Shown: positions 9,860 to 21,999 of the stretch, piece by piece
Layout of the letters: each line of letters opens with the position of its first letter
Position numbering within the stretch: position 1 is the stretch's first letter
Source: Azorinus chamasolen
Lineage: Eukaryota; Mollusca; Bivalvia; Cardiida; Solecurtidae
Direction: 5' to 3'
Length of the DNA: 64,000 nucleotides
Assembly: GCA_963576725.1 (NCBI GenBank)
Contig: OY755244.1
Coordinates: 31,624,006-31,688,005 of the forward strand
Translations under genes and position numbers: made by a program
Notes under the pieces: generated by a model
What the model saw: the letters and a program-made list of their open reading frames with translations, nothing else
What the model was told of the DNA's origin: nothing
The model's database searches: none

Positions 9860-10309
9860 CAGTAAAATCTCGATACTTCGAAATGTTAGTAATTAACCCT
9901 TCGCTTGCTGAATTCTAAAATACATTTCTCCTTCTTTACCCATGCCCTGTTGTATAATTACATATAGCTTCACTGTGTACAAGTATTTCGCTGTGCAATC
10001 ACTGTTATGGAGTGCACTAGTTGCACAATCAACTTGTAAATAGTGCAGACCCTGATGAAACAGCTCCTGCAGGAGCTGTCTCATCTGGGTCTTCACTATT
10101 TACAGGTACGTATATTGACGTGAATAGCAATCGAAGGGTTAAGAATTGATACCTTTTTATACAGTTGGCAGATAAATGCAGGGTGAATGTCAAGCAGAAA
10201 GTTCCTTGAAAAGTTTTCTGCACGTCTTTTAACCGGCATTAAAATGCCACCTGTCTTTAAGACTGATAATAATAATAGTTTTAGTATTCGAACTATCTGG
10301 GTTTTACTG
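9860..10309. mobile_element. pogo/Tigger-like MITE
   Basis: Ends in inverted CAGTAAAA(T)CT...GGGTTTTACTG, flanked by TA on both sides (9858-9859, 10310-10311). CAGT...ACTG ends and a TA target duplication are typical of pogo/Tigger-type elements. Contains an internal hairpin at about 10042-10100 centred on GCTCCTGCAGGAGC. No transposase reading is present. Confidence 0.55.
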
Positions 10310-11066
10310 TACTAGTTCATACTAGGTTACTCCAAATGACTGGTTAGATTACGTCAGAGCGACGCATACATTGTATGCTTCATGCAGGTATCTGGTCGTG
10401 ATCGTTGTCTGCCAGTAAGTGAACATTTGAGTCACATTTGAGAAACGTTACACGTTAAGTATCAATACCTACTGAATATTCATGGACAAAATAGTTATAA
10501 TGACATATGAAAGGTTGAACATTATAGCCATTTTAGAAAGTAAAGAAACAGATCTTTCAAATTCTATTAGCAAACAAGGCAGACCCTGGTACTGGAGGAG
10601 CTGTCTGGTCTGGGTTAAAGGGTTAAATAATTATTGAATGCGGGAAACGAGCGTACTTGCTTTTGCAAACACTCCAGACCAAGGTCAGGGTTCCGAGAAG
10701 GGCCCTCTGATCAGAGTATACAATGTTTGTATTCAAAATCCTCCAGCAAATTGGAGCATTTCGTACTGAATAGACTTTCTATATTGATGTTTTGTGTGTG
10801 TCCGATAATTTTATTTCAACCGTAATAGGTGTATGCAGGTCGGGGTACGACCCTACTCTACATCACACCTAAAACGTTGTGCATAGTTTTAAAGATACTA
10901 ATATTCTTTTGTGTAATATTATCAATGCAAGGGGCATATGTACAGTGCTCCTTCTCTACAACGACACCCTTTGGGATAAGAAGATTATATGTGTTGTTCA
11001 GAGGCTAACATAATTAGCCTGTTTGCAGATCCCCAGATAAGATGTTTTTCGAGAACTAAAACCGTT
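10310..11066. other. Non-coding with a partial hairpin-MITE copy
   Basis: Around 10575-10625 a block (AGGCAGACCCTGG...CTGTCTGGTCTGGGTTAAA) resembles the hairpin at 10042-10100. Otherwise unassigned. Confidence 0.3.
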
Positions 11067-11163
11067 ATGCCTCAATCAAAACCTATGTTGTGACCACTCT
11101 TTAGAATTGTCACAAAGTGACGATTCTAAAGAGTGGTCACAACATAGGATTTGATGGAGGCAT
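11067..11163. repeat. Long hairpin (97 bp inverted repeat)
   Basis: ATGCCTC...CCTATGTTGTGACCACTCTT pairs with AAGAGTGGTCACAACATAGG...GAGGCAT, leaving a short loop around TGTCACAAAGTGAC. Arms are nearly perfect, suggesting a small foldback MITE. Confidence 0.8.
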
Positions 11164-12014
11164 AAATAAAATACGATGAAAAAAGTTGTTTCCTTGTTGG
11201 AGCCTTGTTGTTTCGGAAACAATGACATGCGTTGTTGTAAGGAGGGAATCGTTATTGAGAGGGTCGTTGCAGGGAGGGAGCACTGTATTATCATATAATA
11301 ATATATACCACAATGCCATTGATTGAACTACTTTTCATGTAACAATATCCTGTTTAACCTTTTCCCTCATATTGACGACTTTTGACGACTCTGTAATTCC
11401 TATAGGAGCAAATGCTCTATTTATCACAATGGTTTCAAACTACAGAATTATAAAAGTTTCCCTTTTCTCTAATTAATGCTCCTTTTCGGTAGATTAATTA
11501 AAAGGGGTTGTATCGAAAAATAGCCTATGAGGTAATGGGTTAAGTTGTCTGGATCTCTATATATACATTGCTTAAAGACGATTTTGGTAGTAAGTTCTGC
11601 GCAGCTGTTTGCGCCGAATACTCTCTACAAAGGAAACAACCGGTACCGGTATTCTGGATTACACTAATTTCGAACGACTTATTTCGACTAACATTTACAA
11701 ACCTTAAATGTATCAACAATTTCGTTTACACGAGAAAATTGCTAAAATGTAATTAGCCGAACGTATAAAAACTTAAAATCCAACAGAAAAATCCGGTACT
11801 GGAGTATAATAAACAAAGTGGTACGACGTCATAGCAATGTGACGTCATTAGACGTCGCCCAATTTGGCGTAATTTTAATGGGAGATCACTACCACTAGGT
11901 GATAAATTGGGTAATTACTTAAAAACGAAGCCTGCAACCCATATATTTCTTTTTGATTTCATGTTAAGGATACTATAAAGCAGAAACTGTGAAAATTTGA
12001 AAAACATTCTTAGA
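11164..12014. other. Unassigned non-coding sequence
   Basis: No gene recognised. A CRE-like GTGACGTCAT lies near 11840. Confidence 0.3.
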
Positions 12015-12113
12015 TACATAAATACTTAAACTGCTCTGATCTAATATTTCGACCACTTAGGGCCTTTATCAAAGATTATCATGTCAGATCAGAGCAGTTT
12101 AAGTATTTATGTA
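12015..12113. repeat. Foldback repeat with 28 bp arms
   Basis: TACATAAATACTTAAACTGC at 12015 onward is matched in reverse complement by the arm ending at 12113. About 43 bp of unpaired sequence lies between. Probably a small MITE. Confidence 0.75.
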
Positions 12114-12429
12114 TTATATTAATTCCCTATTTTGGAATATTTTCTTCATTCTTAGATAAGTTTCTTAGAAATTTACGAAAATATCACCGATGTCATGATT
12201 TTTGTACTGTCCTGTATGTAAAAGGCAGGAAACACGCTTATGTTTATTTCATTGTAATTACTCAAAAATAAAGTCTGTAACCCCCTCTTTTCTTTTTTTT
12301 ATTAACAATCAGCATACTTTAAACAACAAAATATATTTAAAAAAAATAAAAATTCTTGGAAGGAAACAAACTGTAGAAATCGTCTTTAAGACACATTGCT
12401 AAGAAATTATTGACAGATTTTGTTTTAAT

Positions 12430-13434
12430 GCTTTTATAAAATATATGAGTGATTGTTTCATCGTCGTTATTGCAATGGCTGCACAAACGAGTATATTTTA
12501 ACTTTAATGTATGTAGATATTTGTTTAATGGTAAAATTCGACAAGTTGTAAAATTGACACCATTGTTTACCTGTATAGCTATATCTGGCGTCCCATTTTA
12601 ATTTACTTAAGGATCCATGTGTATATTTTGTTTAGATTATCGTAGAAGAATCTACTTCCAGGTCTGGATGAAATGATTGTATCTAATGGTATATAAATGG
12701 TGTGGTTATTTCAATCGCTTATTGGTCGTTTTCAATAAAACTTTTCATACTTAGAGATATATGTGATTCCTAAAATATGTAGGGGTTAACTTTAACATTG
12801 TACAGTGTATAAATCTAACACCTTTATCAAACCATCTTTTCATAAAGAAACTTTTACCCCCAATAAGAAGTTTGTGATTGTTAAAGAGAGGACATTTTAT
12901 TTGTTTTGTATAATTACTTACAGTTATTGTCGAAAACAATTGTGAGAATGATATTAAGACATCTCTCCAAAAAAGTTTTATTTTCTCAGCTGCTATTTCT
13001 GGATAAAGTTTCCTACCTGTTATCAATCTATTTCTGTTTTCAACATGGTCTATTAAAGTTGTCCATTGTGTATTTTATGATATTATTGTACGAATCAATG
13101 TACATGTTAGACTTTGAATGAAGTATTGTATATTAACCATTCTTAAACTGCCGTTATCATAATCGTTAACAAGTACATCTTTCCGTGTTATTTCGGGTCC
13201 CTGCCAAAGACAATCGTATAACAATTTGTTTAACTGATTTATAAATTGTTTACTCGGATAAGACACACTAATGAGAAGATGAGTGAATATCGATAAAACA
13301 GGGTTTTAATCACTGCATTGTTTCCTATTTGCGTAAGATATCTTCTATTCCAGAAAGTAATCATATTTTTCATTGCAATTAATTTTTCATCAAAATTACT
13401 TTTCACTATTTTGTCAAAGAACACCCGATAGTTT
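12430..13434 (-). pseudogene. L1/Tx1-like LINE ORF2, decayed C-terminal part
   Basis: Minus-strand pieces follow the order of the region after the RT domain in L1/Tx1-type ORF2: FDEKLIAMKNMITFWNRRYL (13239-13424), INQLNKLLYDCLWQ with GSLRMVNIQYFIQSL (13075-13266), then KLFWRDVLISFSQLF and GGKSFFMKRWFDKGVRFI (12751-13026). Finally, near 12450-12500, there is an LCSHCNNDDETITHIFY block, which is the C-terminal zinc-knuckle region. Compare the intact element at 49430-53179, whose C-terminus has CKHCNQIETLKHFFVHC. Frameshifts separate the pieces, the N-terminal endonuclease and RT core are absent, and the copy is dead. Confidence 0.72.
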
Positions 13435-13562
13435 GAAGTCGAATTTCCCCAAGACTAGTATGAGTTTAGTTCTTATTGAAGCTGAGCTATATTTTTTAAC
13501 CTATCGACTGTCTATAGTTACACATTGATGGGCCATACTACTTTGAGCATTCAGAAATCAAA

Positions 13563-13790
13563 GGCTCGTACTTCATTCTCAGTGTTGTTATACCTTCTGA
13601 TCCTTCGAGATCATGGATTTCAGTACTTCTTGTTCTAAAAATTGAATACCGCTTAAGCCGGTGCTAGGGGGCGTGAGCTGTGTTGCACTTTCAATTACTG
13701 TTCATGAACATGAATAAAACCGAGCAATTTTCTCTTTTTGTGTTGCATTTTTTGCTCTCGGGGGATCACCTCCCTTTAGAATTTATTATA
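13563..13790 (+). repeat. Dispersed repeat R, copy 1
   Basis: R is a roughly 270 bp unit that recurs through the window. Its markers in order are CGTACTTCATTCTCAGTGTT, GATCCTTCG-(A/G)GATCA, GCTTAAGCCGGTGCTAGGGG, CATGAACAGACTCAATAAAA with GAGTCTGC, and a CGGGGGATCACC-like or CGAAGGATCACCC block. Here the AATAAA hairpin block is slightly damaged. Confidence 0.75.
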
Positions 13791-13845
13791 CTGCAAAGTA
13801 AAATCCTCACTTGTGATTGGTTAACTAGCCGTGTACATTATTAGT

Positions 13846-13990
13846 TATACAGATCATTGGCGGGGTATCTGACGTTTTGTTTCCTGCTGAGGAAATGCAT
13901 GTTGCCCGAGCCGTTAGGCGAAGACTACATGTATTTTCCTCATCAGGGAATAAAACGTCAGATATCCCGCCAATGATCTGTATAACGAAT
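13846..13990. repeat. Foldback with about 60 bp arms
   Basis: TTATACAGATCATTGGCGGG...TGAGGAAA(T) pairs with the arm ...TTTTCCTCAT...CCCGCCAATGATCTGTATAA, with a loop GCCCGAGCCGTTAGGCG. It lies between two inverted R copies. Confidence 0.8.
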
Positions 13991-14249
13991 TTTATTATAC
14001 TGCAACGTTTAATATTTGTAGCAGTTAATTAGCGTTGTTAATGTAGGCGTCGTTTTGCTTCCCCTCGGGGCCTGTATGAGGTAGGGGCTTATATATAAAT
14101 AATATCTGTATAATAACCAGCTCATTACATTTGTGGATAGAAAGGGGTCTTCGAAGTGCATTAGTTTCTCAACGGATTGAAAGAATCAACCGTTAGTAAA
14201 ACTTTCAGCATATCAGCGGTTAAGCAAACACTTTTTTTCAGCATGAGAA

Positions 14250-14520
14250 AATTCTGAAGGGTGGTGATCCCCGAAAGCAAAAGATTGCAACACAAAAAGA
14301 GAAAATTGCAGACTCGGTTTTATTGAGTCTGTTCATGAGCAGTAATTGAACGTGCAACACTGCTCACGCCCCCTAGCACCGGCTTAAGCGGTATTCAATT
14401 TTCAGAACAAGAAGTACTGAAATTCATGATCTCGAAGGATCAGAAGGTATAACAACACTGAGAATGAAGTACGGGGCGACGTTTTACGGCCGCCACATAA
14501 GCACTTAACACCTGCTGTTG
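14250..14520 (-). repeat. Dispersed repeat R, copy 2
   Basis: Full unit in reverse orientation to copy 1, including GCCGCCACA...ACACCTGCTGTTGTGAAG at its far end. Copies 1 and 2 with the central foldback form a nearly 1 kb interrupted palindrome. Confidence 0.8.
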
Positions 14521-15560
14521 TGAAGAGTTAAACTTAATAAAGCGATTGGCGCAATTCCGACGTCATTTGGATGACGTCAAAGTGACGGTTTTATAATATT
14601 CAAACAAATGGGCGTTCGAAGAAGCGGCTATATTTCAATTTACAAGTACGTTTACTGTGCATGTGCATAAATAATATCTGAATCAAATTGGGTGTGAATT
14701 GTCTTTGTAAAAGCGGGGGTTGTGGGCTAATCAGTACTTGCACAAACACTTTGACAACATTTTCAGCATCGGAGCAGAATAAGACCGTCGCCACGTATCG
14801 GGTTTATTTGCATTGTTATACGACTATAACAAAAATGTTTCTCAATGGATAACTTTGTTCCGCCCCAAACTCTTGTTATTTCGTTTGAGAGCGGTTGTTT
14901 GGATCGAATCAATGAAGTGAAGCTAGTCGGCCATTTTTATTTATTGTAGCAATGAAGCGAGGCCCTCGACGGGGGAAAATCCATTATTGCTCACGACTCT
15001 GTATATACATCATAATTTAGAGGGATACATGGCTAATTGACCAATAAAATTCGAAGATTTTACTTTGCAGAATAATAAGAGTACATGTACCCTGTGAGCT
15101 GACAGGGTACATATAGAACTTCCCCATGGCAGTCCCGACATATTTATGGTCAGAAACAAAATGACCGACTTCTCGACTCGGCTAACCAGTAGCAACATTT
15201 ATAATTGTTATGACAGCAAATATAAATGCGACCTACTAGTTCAATTCTTTAATATAGACTGTTTTTCAAAGTATAAACATATATACAACTGATGTGACGT
15301 CGGTGTAACGAGTCTACGACTTGATGCCACTGACGTCGCGGATTACTAACGTTTACGTTCGCATCATAATATATAACAATAATAGACAACTATTGATACG
15401 CATAAAATGCAGAAATGACAAACATTATTGTTTGAAATTATCAATAAAACAGTTTCAGGTGAGTTCAGTCATCTATTTGTAACACGACCGCCGATGAAAT
15501 ACAATAAACTTCACTTATGGTACCTTCGGGTAGAAATAATGTATAAGAGGGCTTTTAGGG
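14521..15560. other. Non-coding, GACGTCA-rich
   Basis: GACGTCA-type sites occur near 14560-14580 (GACGTCATTTGGATGACGTC) and GACGTC near 15297 and 15335. No coding region or identified repeat. Confidence 0.3.
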
Positions 15561-15564
15561 GCTT

Positions 15565-16000
15565 TTGCTTGGTAAGCAGACATTCAGCGTGTTACCTTGG
15601 CAAACACCAACATTGTCGAAGTTTTAGCATAAGCGTTTTAGCATTAGCGTGATTCATTGTTTTTGTTTGTTTATAAAACATCCAAAATAGTTTAAAAATA
15701 ATATCGATATATTTATTACATTCACTACATGTCAAGCTTTTATTTATGATTCAGAGTGTTGTTATATTCTCTGGTCCTTCGGGATCATTAATTTTGATGG
15801 TATAAGTTTTGAAAACCGAATACTCCTTAAGCCGGTGTTTGGGAGCATGAGTAGTGTTGCACCTTTAATAACTACTCGTGTACAGACTCAATAATACCGA
15901 GTCTGCATTTTTCTCTTTTTGCATTGCTACTTTTGTTTCCGAAGTATTACCCTCTTTCGGAATATTTGCTCATTTGCATATTCATCAATATTAGTGAGAA
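15565..16000 (+). repeat. Extended R variant, copy 3
   Basis: A 430 bp unit matched in the same orientation by 23018-23440. It has about 190 bp before the R core, including ATTCAGCGTGTTACC and AATAATATCGATATATTTAT. Ends near TTTGCATATTCAT. Confidence 0.75.
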
Positions 16001-16339
16001 TCTAAAAGAGAAACCCAATCTTTTCCGAATTAGGTCAATTCGGTATATTACCGTAATGTCTCATTCAATTTGATAAATAGCAAGATTTTCCTTGACACAC
16101 CACAATTATCTCCTTTTACTTTATACAACCTGATATGGAGTAATGGCTTGTCAACGTATAGAAATTTGACGCGCGTGCATTTAGACATTGTGGCACTCTT
16201 ATTGCATTTTCATGTCAACCTAGTAAGGGATAGTGTAAACAACGTCACATAACTCTTCTGACATCACTTGGTTCAGTTTCAGTCTATGGTTTATTTGAAT
16301 ATAATGTTTCCTTGGCGTTGTTATTAATGTTTTGAACTG

Positions 16340-16445
16340 ATCATACTGGGAAATATTCTGAAAATGGATGATCCTTTGAAAGCAAAAGAGGAAATGCAAA
16401 ACGAAAATTGCAAACTCGGTTTTATTGAGTCTGTTCATGTTTTAC
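16340..16445 (-). repeat. Dispersed repeat R, partial copy 4
   Basis: Minus-orientation piece with GCAAACTCGGTTTTATTGAG and GAAAATGGATGATCCTTTG. Confidence 0.65.
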
Positions 16446-16464
16446 TTTACATTATGACTTGGGT

Positions 16465-16690
16465 GTATGCGAAACAAGTGTAAGGTTGGGTACCCACACA
16501 CCTCTTTTAACCACCAGTAGCCTTGTTTTGGCTACAGACCGCTCAAAGGCGGTACTCATGGTTACATCCTATAGTGTACGTTTATCTTTATATGCTAAAT
16601 ATTTATGGTTGTTTGTGCGTTTCGTCACATTTGTCTGGAATCCGCGGTGTGTCTTGTTTAGTGGTGTTTGAGCACCGTTTCTTTTATGAC
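16465..16690 (+). repeat. PLE-B 3' untranslated end, plus orientation
   Basis: TGTAAGGTTGGGTACCC...AAGGCGGTACTCATGG and the downstream GTTTGTGCGTTTCGT resemble the 3' UTR of PLE-B copies (compare GAGGTTGGGCGCCC and AAGGCGGTACTTCC at 30.5 kb, minus). Diverged. Confidence 0.45.
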
Positions 16691-16691
16691 A

Positions 16692-16745
16692 GGTGTAACG
16701 AAGCAAAGTGACCCCCATAGAATACTGACCCCCCGGTCAGTATTT
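16692..16745 (+). repeat. Left terminal inverted repeat
   Basis: Starts GGTGTAACGAAG and contains GTGACCCCCATAGAATACTG. Pairs with 22000-22053. Confidence 0.75.
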
Positions 16746-16887
16746 TTTAAAAAATAGTGACCCCCCGGTCATAGTATTTTGACCCCCCGGTCATAATATT
16801 ACGACCCATGCACACGAAGAAAACTGACCCCTTACGAAGAATTGTGACCCCCATAGAATAGTGACTCCCTGTCTTTGTTTCAACAAA

Positions 16888-17110
16888 ACATACACCCACA
16901 CGCCTGCGCACGCACGCACGCAAACACGCACGCACACACAACACGCATGTACATACACAATTACACACACGCACGCATGCACGTACACATACCGGTACAC
17001 ATAATATTATGTACGCACGCACGCACATATACCGATACTTACACATACACTTAGAAACACTCGCATACATGCAAGCACACAAACACTCACGCACGCACTC
17101 ACGCGCACGT
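16888..17110. repeat. (CACG)n/(CA)n-type degenerate microsatellite
   Basis: Runs of CACGCACGCA interspersed with ACACACAT. The long open frames here on the minus strand are artefacts of the repeat. Confidence 0.9.
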
Positions 17111-17473
17111 AGGAGCACATGTACCAGCATGCATATATAAAGAGATCACTTAATGAATTGTAAATGTTGTATTGACTATCTCGTAGCTGTTAAAAATTCA
17201 ATAATCTAAGTTCTGACTTAAAACTTCGTGGATGGAAAATTGTGTCAGTCACTGTAAAACTAAAAAAAACTTCATTTGGCAGTGGATTTTCATATGGTCA
17301 ATGCTGCGTGCAATGCCATACATCATATGCATATTTTAAATACATTTGTAATTTATCACCTATTGAAGTTAATTGAAATAAACCTCATCGAAGTGAGGCA
17401 ACATAGGGGTTCGACATCATGCCTTTTAATTATTTTAGCGAAAAGGGAAATCATATTTGTTTTTGTTGCTTCG

Positions 17474-17571
17474 TCTACCACCACCATCACTGTCACTGCT
17501 ACTACTACTACTACTACTACTACTACAACTACTATAATTACTACTATAATTACTACTACTACTACTACTAA

Positions 17572-17606
<35 letters not shown>

Positions 17607-17905
17607 TTATTATTATTATTATTATTAATAATCCAACTACTACATATACTACTCCTCCTACTACTCCTCCTACTCCTCATCCTCCTACCTCTATTACCTA
17701 CCTACCCAATAACCCACCTACCATAAACCCAGCCACCACCCAAGCACAAACCCAACCACCCACAAACCCACCCACCTACTACTGCCGCTGCTGCTGCAAC
17801 AACTGCTACTACTACCATTCCTACTTCCTACTACTACTTCTGCTACTACCTACTACTACTACCTATACTACGTCTACTACCTATACTACTACTACTACTA
17901 CCTAA
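17474..17905. repeat. (ACT)n trinucleotide array
   Basis: Degenerate ACT/ACC repeats. A 209-residue Thr-rich frame and a Ser-rich frame on the other strand result from the repeat and are not called as genes. Confidence 0.92.
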
Positions 17906-17927
17906 ACTACTACTACCCCACAGTCAT

Positions 17928-20900
17928 AGCATTTTGAACCCTGTTTATCATATACTGACCAATGTACACAACGTTAATTAGAACAAAGGTATTATGTAGA
18001 AAGGGGCCACTTTTACTGAAGAATATCGACCCCGGTCAATATTCTTGAAAAAATGCTGACTCCCGGTCATAGTGCTCTGACACATTTCAAGATATGTTGA
18101 AAAACTCCCGCAAACCTAATCCAGTATAATTAAAGAATGTTAAACTTTACTCGAAAAAAATTAACCTTGGTCATAATTATTACAGATGTAGTGACCCCCG
18201 GTCATAGTAATTTGAGCAGTGTTTATTCTATCATGACTAAGGCGCGTAATGCTAATTGAACCCGAATACTTTGTTCATAGGGGTCACATTTTCTGAAGAA
18301 AATCGACCCCCGGTCAGTATTTTATAAAACATAGCGACCCCCGGTCATAGTGCTTTGACACACGTTCATTATATGTTGAACAGTTCCCTCGAACTTAATC
18401 TACCTTAAGTATAATTTAAGTTCACTCGTAAACTATTTAACCTTGGTCATAATTATAACAGATGTAGTGACACCCGGTCATAACAATTTCAGCCGAGTTT
18501 ATCCTATAATGACTAAAGCGCGCAATACTAAATGAACCCAAGTATTATATGTTATATAATATACCTTAAGTATAATTTAAAGAAAGGGTTTAACTTTACT
18601 CGTAAACTATTTATCCTTGGTCATAATTATAACAGATGTAGTGACCCCCGGTCATAGCAATTTCAGCCCTGTTTATCATATCATGGCTAATGCGCGCCTT
18701 CCTAATTGAACCCAAGTATTTTGTACACAGAGGGTCACATTTCCTAAGAATATCGACCCCGGTCATTATTTTTTAAAAATAGCGACCCCGGTCATAGTGC
18801 TTTGACACACGTTCATGATATGTTGAACAACTCCCGCGAACTTAATCTACCTCTGGTATAATTTAAATAAGAGATTAACTTTACTCGATTTTATTTAACC
18901 TTGGGCATAAATCTTACAGATGTAGTGACACCTGGTCATAGCAATTCCAGCCGTATTTATCCTATCATGACTAAAGCGCGCTATACTAATTGAACCCAAG
19001 TATTTTGTACATAGGGGGTCACATTTTCTGAAGAATATCGACCACGGTTAGTATGTTTTCAAAAATAGCGACCTCTGGTCATAGTGCTTTGACACACGTT
19101 CATGATATGTTGCACAACTCCCGCGAACTTAATCTACCTCTGGTATAATTTAAATAAGAGATTAACTTTACTCGATTTTATTTAACCTTCACATTTTCTG
19201 AAGAATATCGACCCCCGGTCAGTTTTTTAAAAAAAAATAGCGACCTCTGGTCATAGTGCTTTGACACACGTTCATGATATGTTGAACAACTCCCGTGAAC
19301 TTAATCTACCTCCAGGTAATTTAAGAAAAAGTTTAACTTTACCCGATTTTATTATTAATTGAACCCACGTATTTTGTACATAGGGGATAATATTTTCTGA
19401 ACAATATCGACCCCCTCCCCCGGTCAGTGTTTTTAAAAAATAGCGACCCCCGGTCATAGTGTTTTGACACACGTTTGTGCTATGATGAACAGTTCCCGCG
19501 ACTTTAATCTACCTCCTGTATAATTTAAAGAAAGGGTTTAACTTTACTCGTAAACTATTTAACCTTGGTCATAATTATTACAGATGTAATGACCCCCGGT
19601 CATAGCAATTTCAGCACTGTTGATCATATCATGGCTAATGCGCGCCTTCCTAATTGAACCCAAGTATTTTGTACACAGGGGGTCACATTTCCTAAGAATA
19701 TCGACCCCGGTCATTATTTTTTAAAAATAGCGACCTCGGTCATAGTGCTTTGACACACGTTCATGATATGTTGAACAACTCCCGCGAACTTAATCTACCT
19801 CTGGTATAATTTAAATAAGAGATTAACTTTACTCGATTTTATTTAACCTTGGTCATAATTCTTACAGATGTAGTGACACCTGGTCATAGCAATTCCAGCC
19901 TCGTTTATCCTATCATGACTAAAGCGCGCTATACTAATTGAACCCAAGTGTTTTGTACATAGGGGGTCACATTTTCTGAAGAATATCGACCCCCGGTCAG
20001 TATTTTTTAAAAAATAGCGACCCCCGGTCATAGTGCTTTGACACACGTTCATGATCTGTTGACCATTTCCCACGACTTTAATCTACTTCCTGTATATTTA
20101 TTCCCTGTCGTGCCCTTAACGGCTTACCTGCAGGTTCTCTGACTTCAGCAAAGTCATTGAGTACATATTTGACGGATTGTCACAGTTATTATGCTATGTT
20201 TTACATGTAGTCCTCTGTTCACTGGGATTTAACTTTACTAATAAACTATTTAACCTTGGTCATAATTATAACAGATGTAGTGACCCCCGGTCATAGCAAT
20301 TTCAGTCCTGTTTATCATATCATGGCTAATGCGCGCCTAGCTAATTGAACCCAAGTATTTTGTACATAGGGGGGTCACAATTTCTGAAGAATATCGACCC
20401 CCCCGCTCAGTATTTTTTTTTAAAAAAAAAATCGACCTCCGGTCATAGTGCTTTGACACACGTTCATGATATGTTGAACAACTCCCGCGAACTTAATCTA
20501 CCTCCAGTATAATTTAAGAAAGAGTTTAACTTTACTCAATTTTATTACTAATTGAACCCAAGTATTTTGTACATATGGGATCACATTTTCTGAAGAATAT
20601 CGACCCCCGGTCAGTATTTTTAAAAAAATAGCGACCCCGGGTCATAGTGCTTTGACACACGTTCATGCTATGTTGAACAGTTCCCGCGACTTTAATCTAC
20701 CTCCTGTATAATTTAAAGAAAGTGTTTAACTTTACTCGTAAACTATTTAACCTTGGTCATAATTATTACAGATGTAATGACCCCAGGTCATGGCAATTTC
20801 AGCCCTGTTTATAATATCATTGCTAATGCGCGCCTTGCTAATTGAACCCAAGTATTTTGTACATAGGGGGTCACATTTTTTGAAGAATATCGACCCCCGG

Positions 20901-21420
20901 TCATTATTTTTAAAAAAATAGCGACCCCGGTCATAGTGCTTTGACACACGTTCATGATATGTTGAACAGCTCCCGCGAACTTAATCTACCTCAAGTAGAA
21001 TTTAAGAAATAGTTTAACTTTACTCGATTTTATTTAACCTGTGTCATAATTATTACAGATGTAGTGACACCCGGTCATAGCAATTTCAGTCGTGTTTATC
21101 CTATCATGACTAAAGCGCGCAATACTAATTGAACCAAAGTATTTTGTACATAGGGGTCACATTTTCTGAAGAATATCGACCCCCGATCAGTATTTATTTA
21201 AAAAAAATAGCGACCCCGGTCATAGTTCTTTGACACATGTTTATGATATGTTGAACAATTCCCGCGAACGTAATCTACCTCCAGTATAATTTATAGAAAG
21301 GGTTTATTACTCATTACTCGTAAGCTATATTTTGCATTTTGTACATAGGGGGTCACATTACCTGAAGAATATCGACCCCCCGGTCAGTATTTTTTAAAAG
21401 ATATTATCTTTAAAGGGTAC
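17928..21420 (+). repeat. Satellite array, unit about 288 bp
   Basis: Unit markers: GACCCCCGGTCATAGTGCTT, TTGACACACGTTCATGATAT, TTAATCTACCTC, TTTAACTTTACTCG, CATAATTATTACAGATGTAG, AATTGAACCCAAGTATTTTG and GAAGAATATCGACCCCCGGT. The ACACACGTTCAT landmark recurs near 18360, 18805, 19090, 19265, 19470, 19750, 20040, 20455, 20655, 20945 and 21230. Most intervals are 284-290 bp; several are about 170-205 bp and represent shortened units. Confidence 0.9.
20098..20225 (+). repeat. PLE-B 3' region fragment inside the satellite
   Basis: CCCTGTCGTGCCCTTAACGG, then CTTCAGCAAAGTCATTGAGT and ATATTTGACGGATTGTCACA match the region just after the PLE-B ORF seen on the minus strand at 26.87-26.96, 29.26-29.33 and 31.74-31.83 kb. 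It explains one long (about 415 bp) satellite interval. Confidence 0.7.
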
Positions 21421-21752
21421 AAAATAAAATACACAAGTAGCAGTATTTGCCTTTATAAAAGGAAGAGTTTACTTACTGTAAAGATTTAAAAACATGACCT
21501 TGACAAGTAAGGTCGGTCGCTGTTAGAAGTATAAAACCATTTATTATATTGCACAGAAAAGGTTGTTATACTCAAAATGTATTGTAAATGTCCCCTTAAA
21601 ATAAGTTATATTGCCACTACTTTTACTAATACAACTACTACTTTCACACCCACTGTCACTCTTCTGCTAGTGTCAACATTTTTCAAAATATTAACGGTTT
21701 CTAAATAAAAAAGCGTTTGCGTTAAATTTCGTTTACCCCCCCCCCCACCTTA

Positions 21753-21756
<4 letters not shown>

Positions 21757-21796
<40 letters not shown>
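21757..21796. repeat. (CA)n microsatellite
   Basis: About 20 CA dinucleotides preceded by a C run. Confidence 0.95.
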
Positions 21797-21800
<4 letters not shown>

Positions 21801-21999
21801 CCACCCACCCGATTCTGCAGCGACAACAACAAAAACAAAGCTGCAGCCGCAACAATATTAGGTATTCAAGTATTTGCAATGGTTACTAATTTGTTAGTTA
21901 TAGTTAGGGTGGGGGTCACTATTTTATAGATATCGCGGAGGGGGTCACTATTTTTCAGAGAGGAGTCGATATTTTTCAGAAAGGGGTCGCTTTTTCTGA

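Noticed and set aside
10042..10100. Hammerhead motif (CTGATGAAAC)
   Set aside because: CTGATGA and GAAA overlap, leaving no stem II linker, and the site lies inside a simple hairpin.
17276..17905. 209-residue Thr-rich ORF
   Set aside because: Caused by an ACT trinucleotide array; the opposite strand gives an equally long Ser-rich frame.
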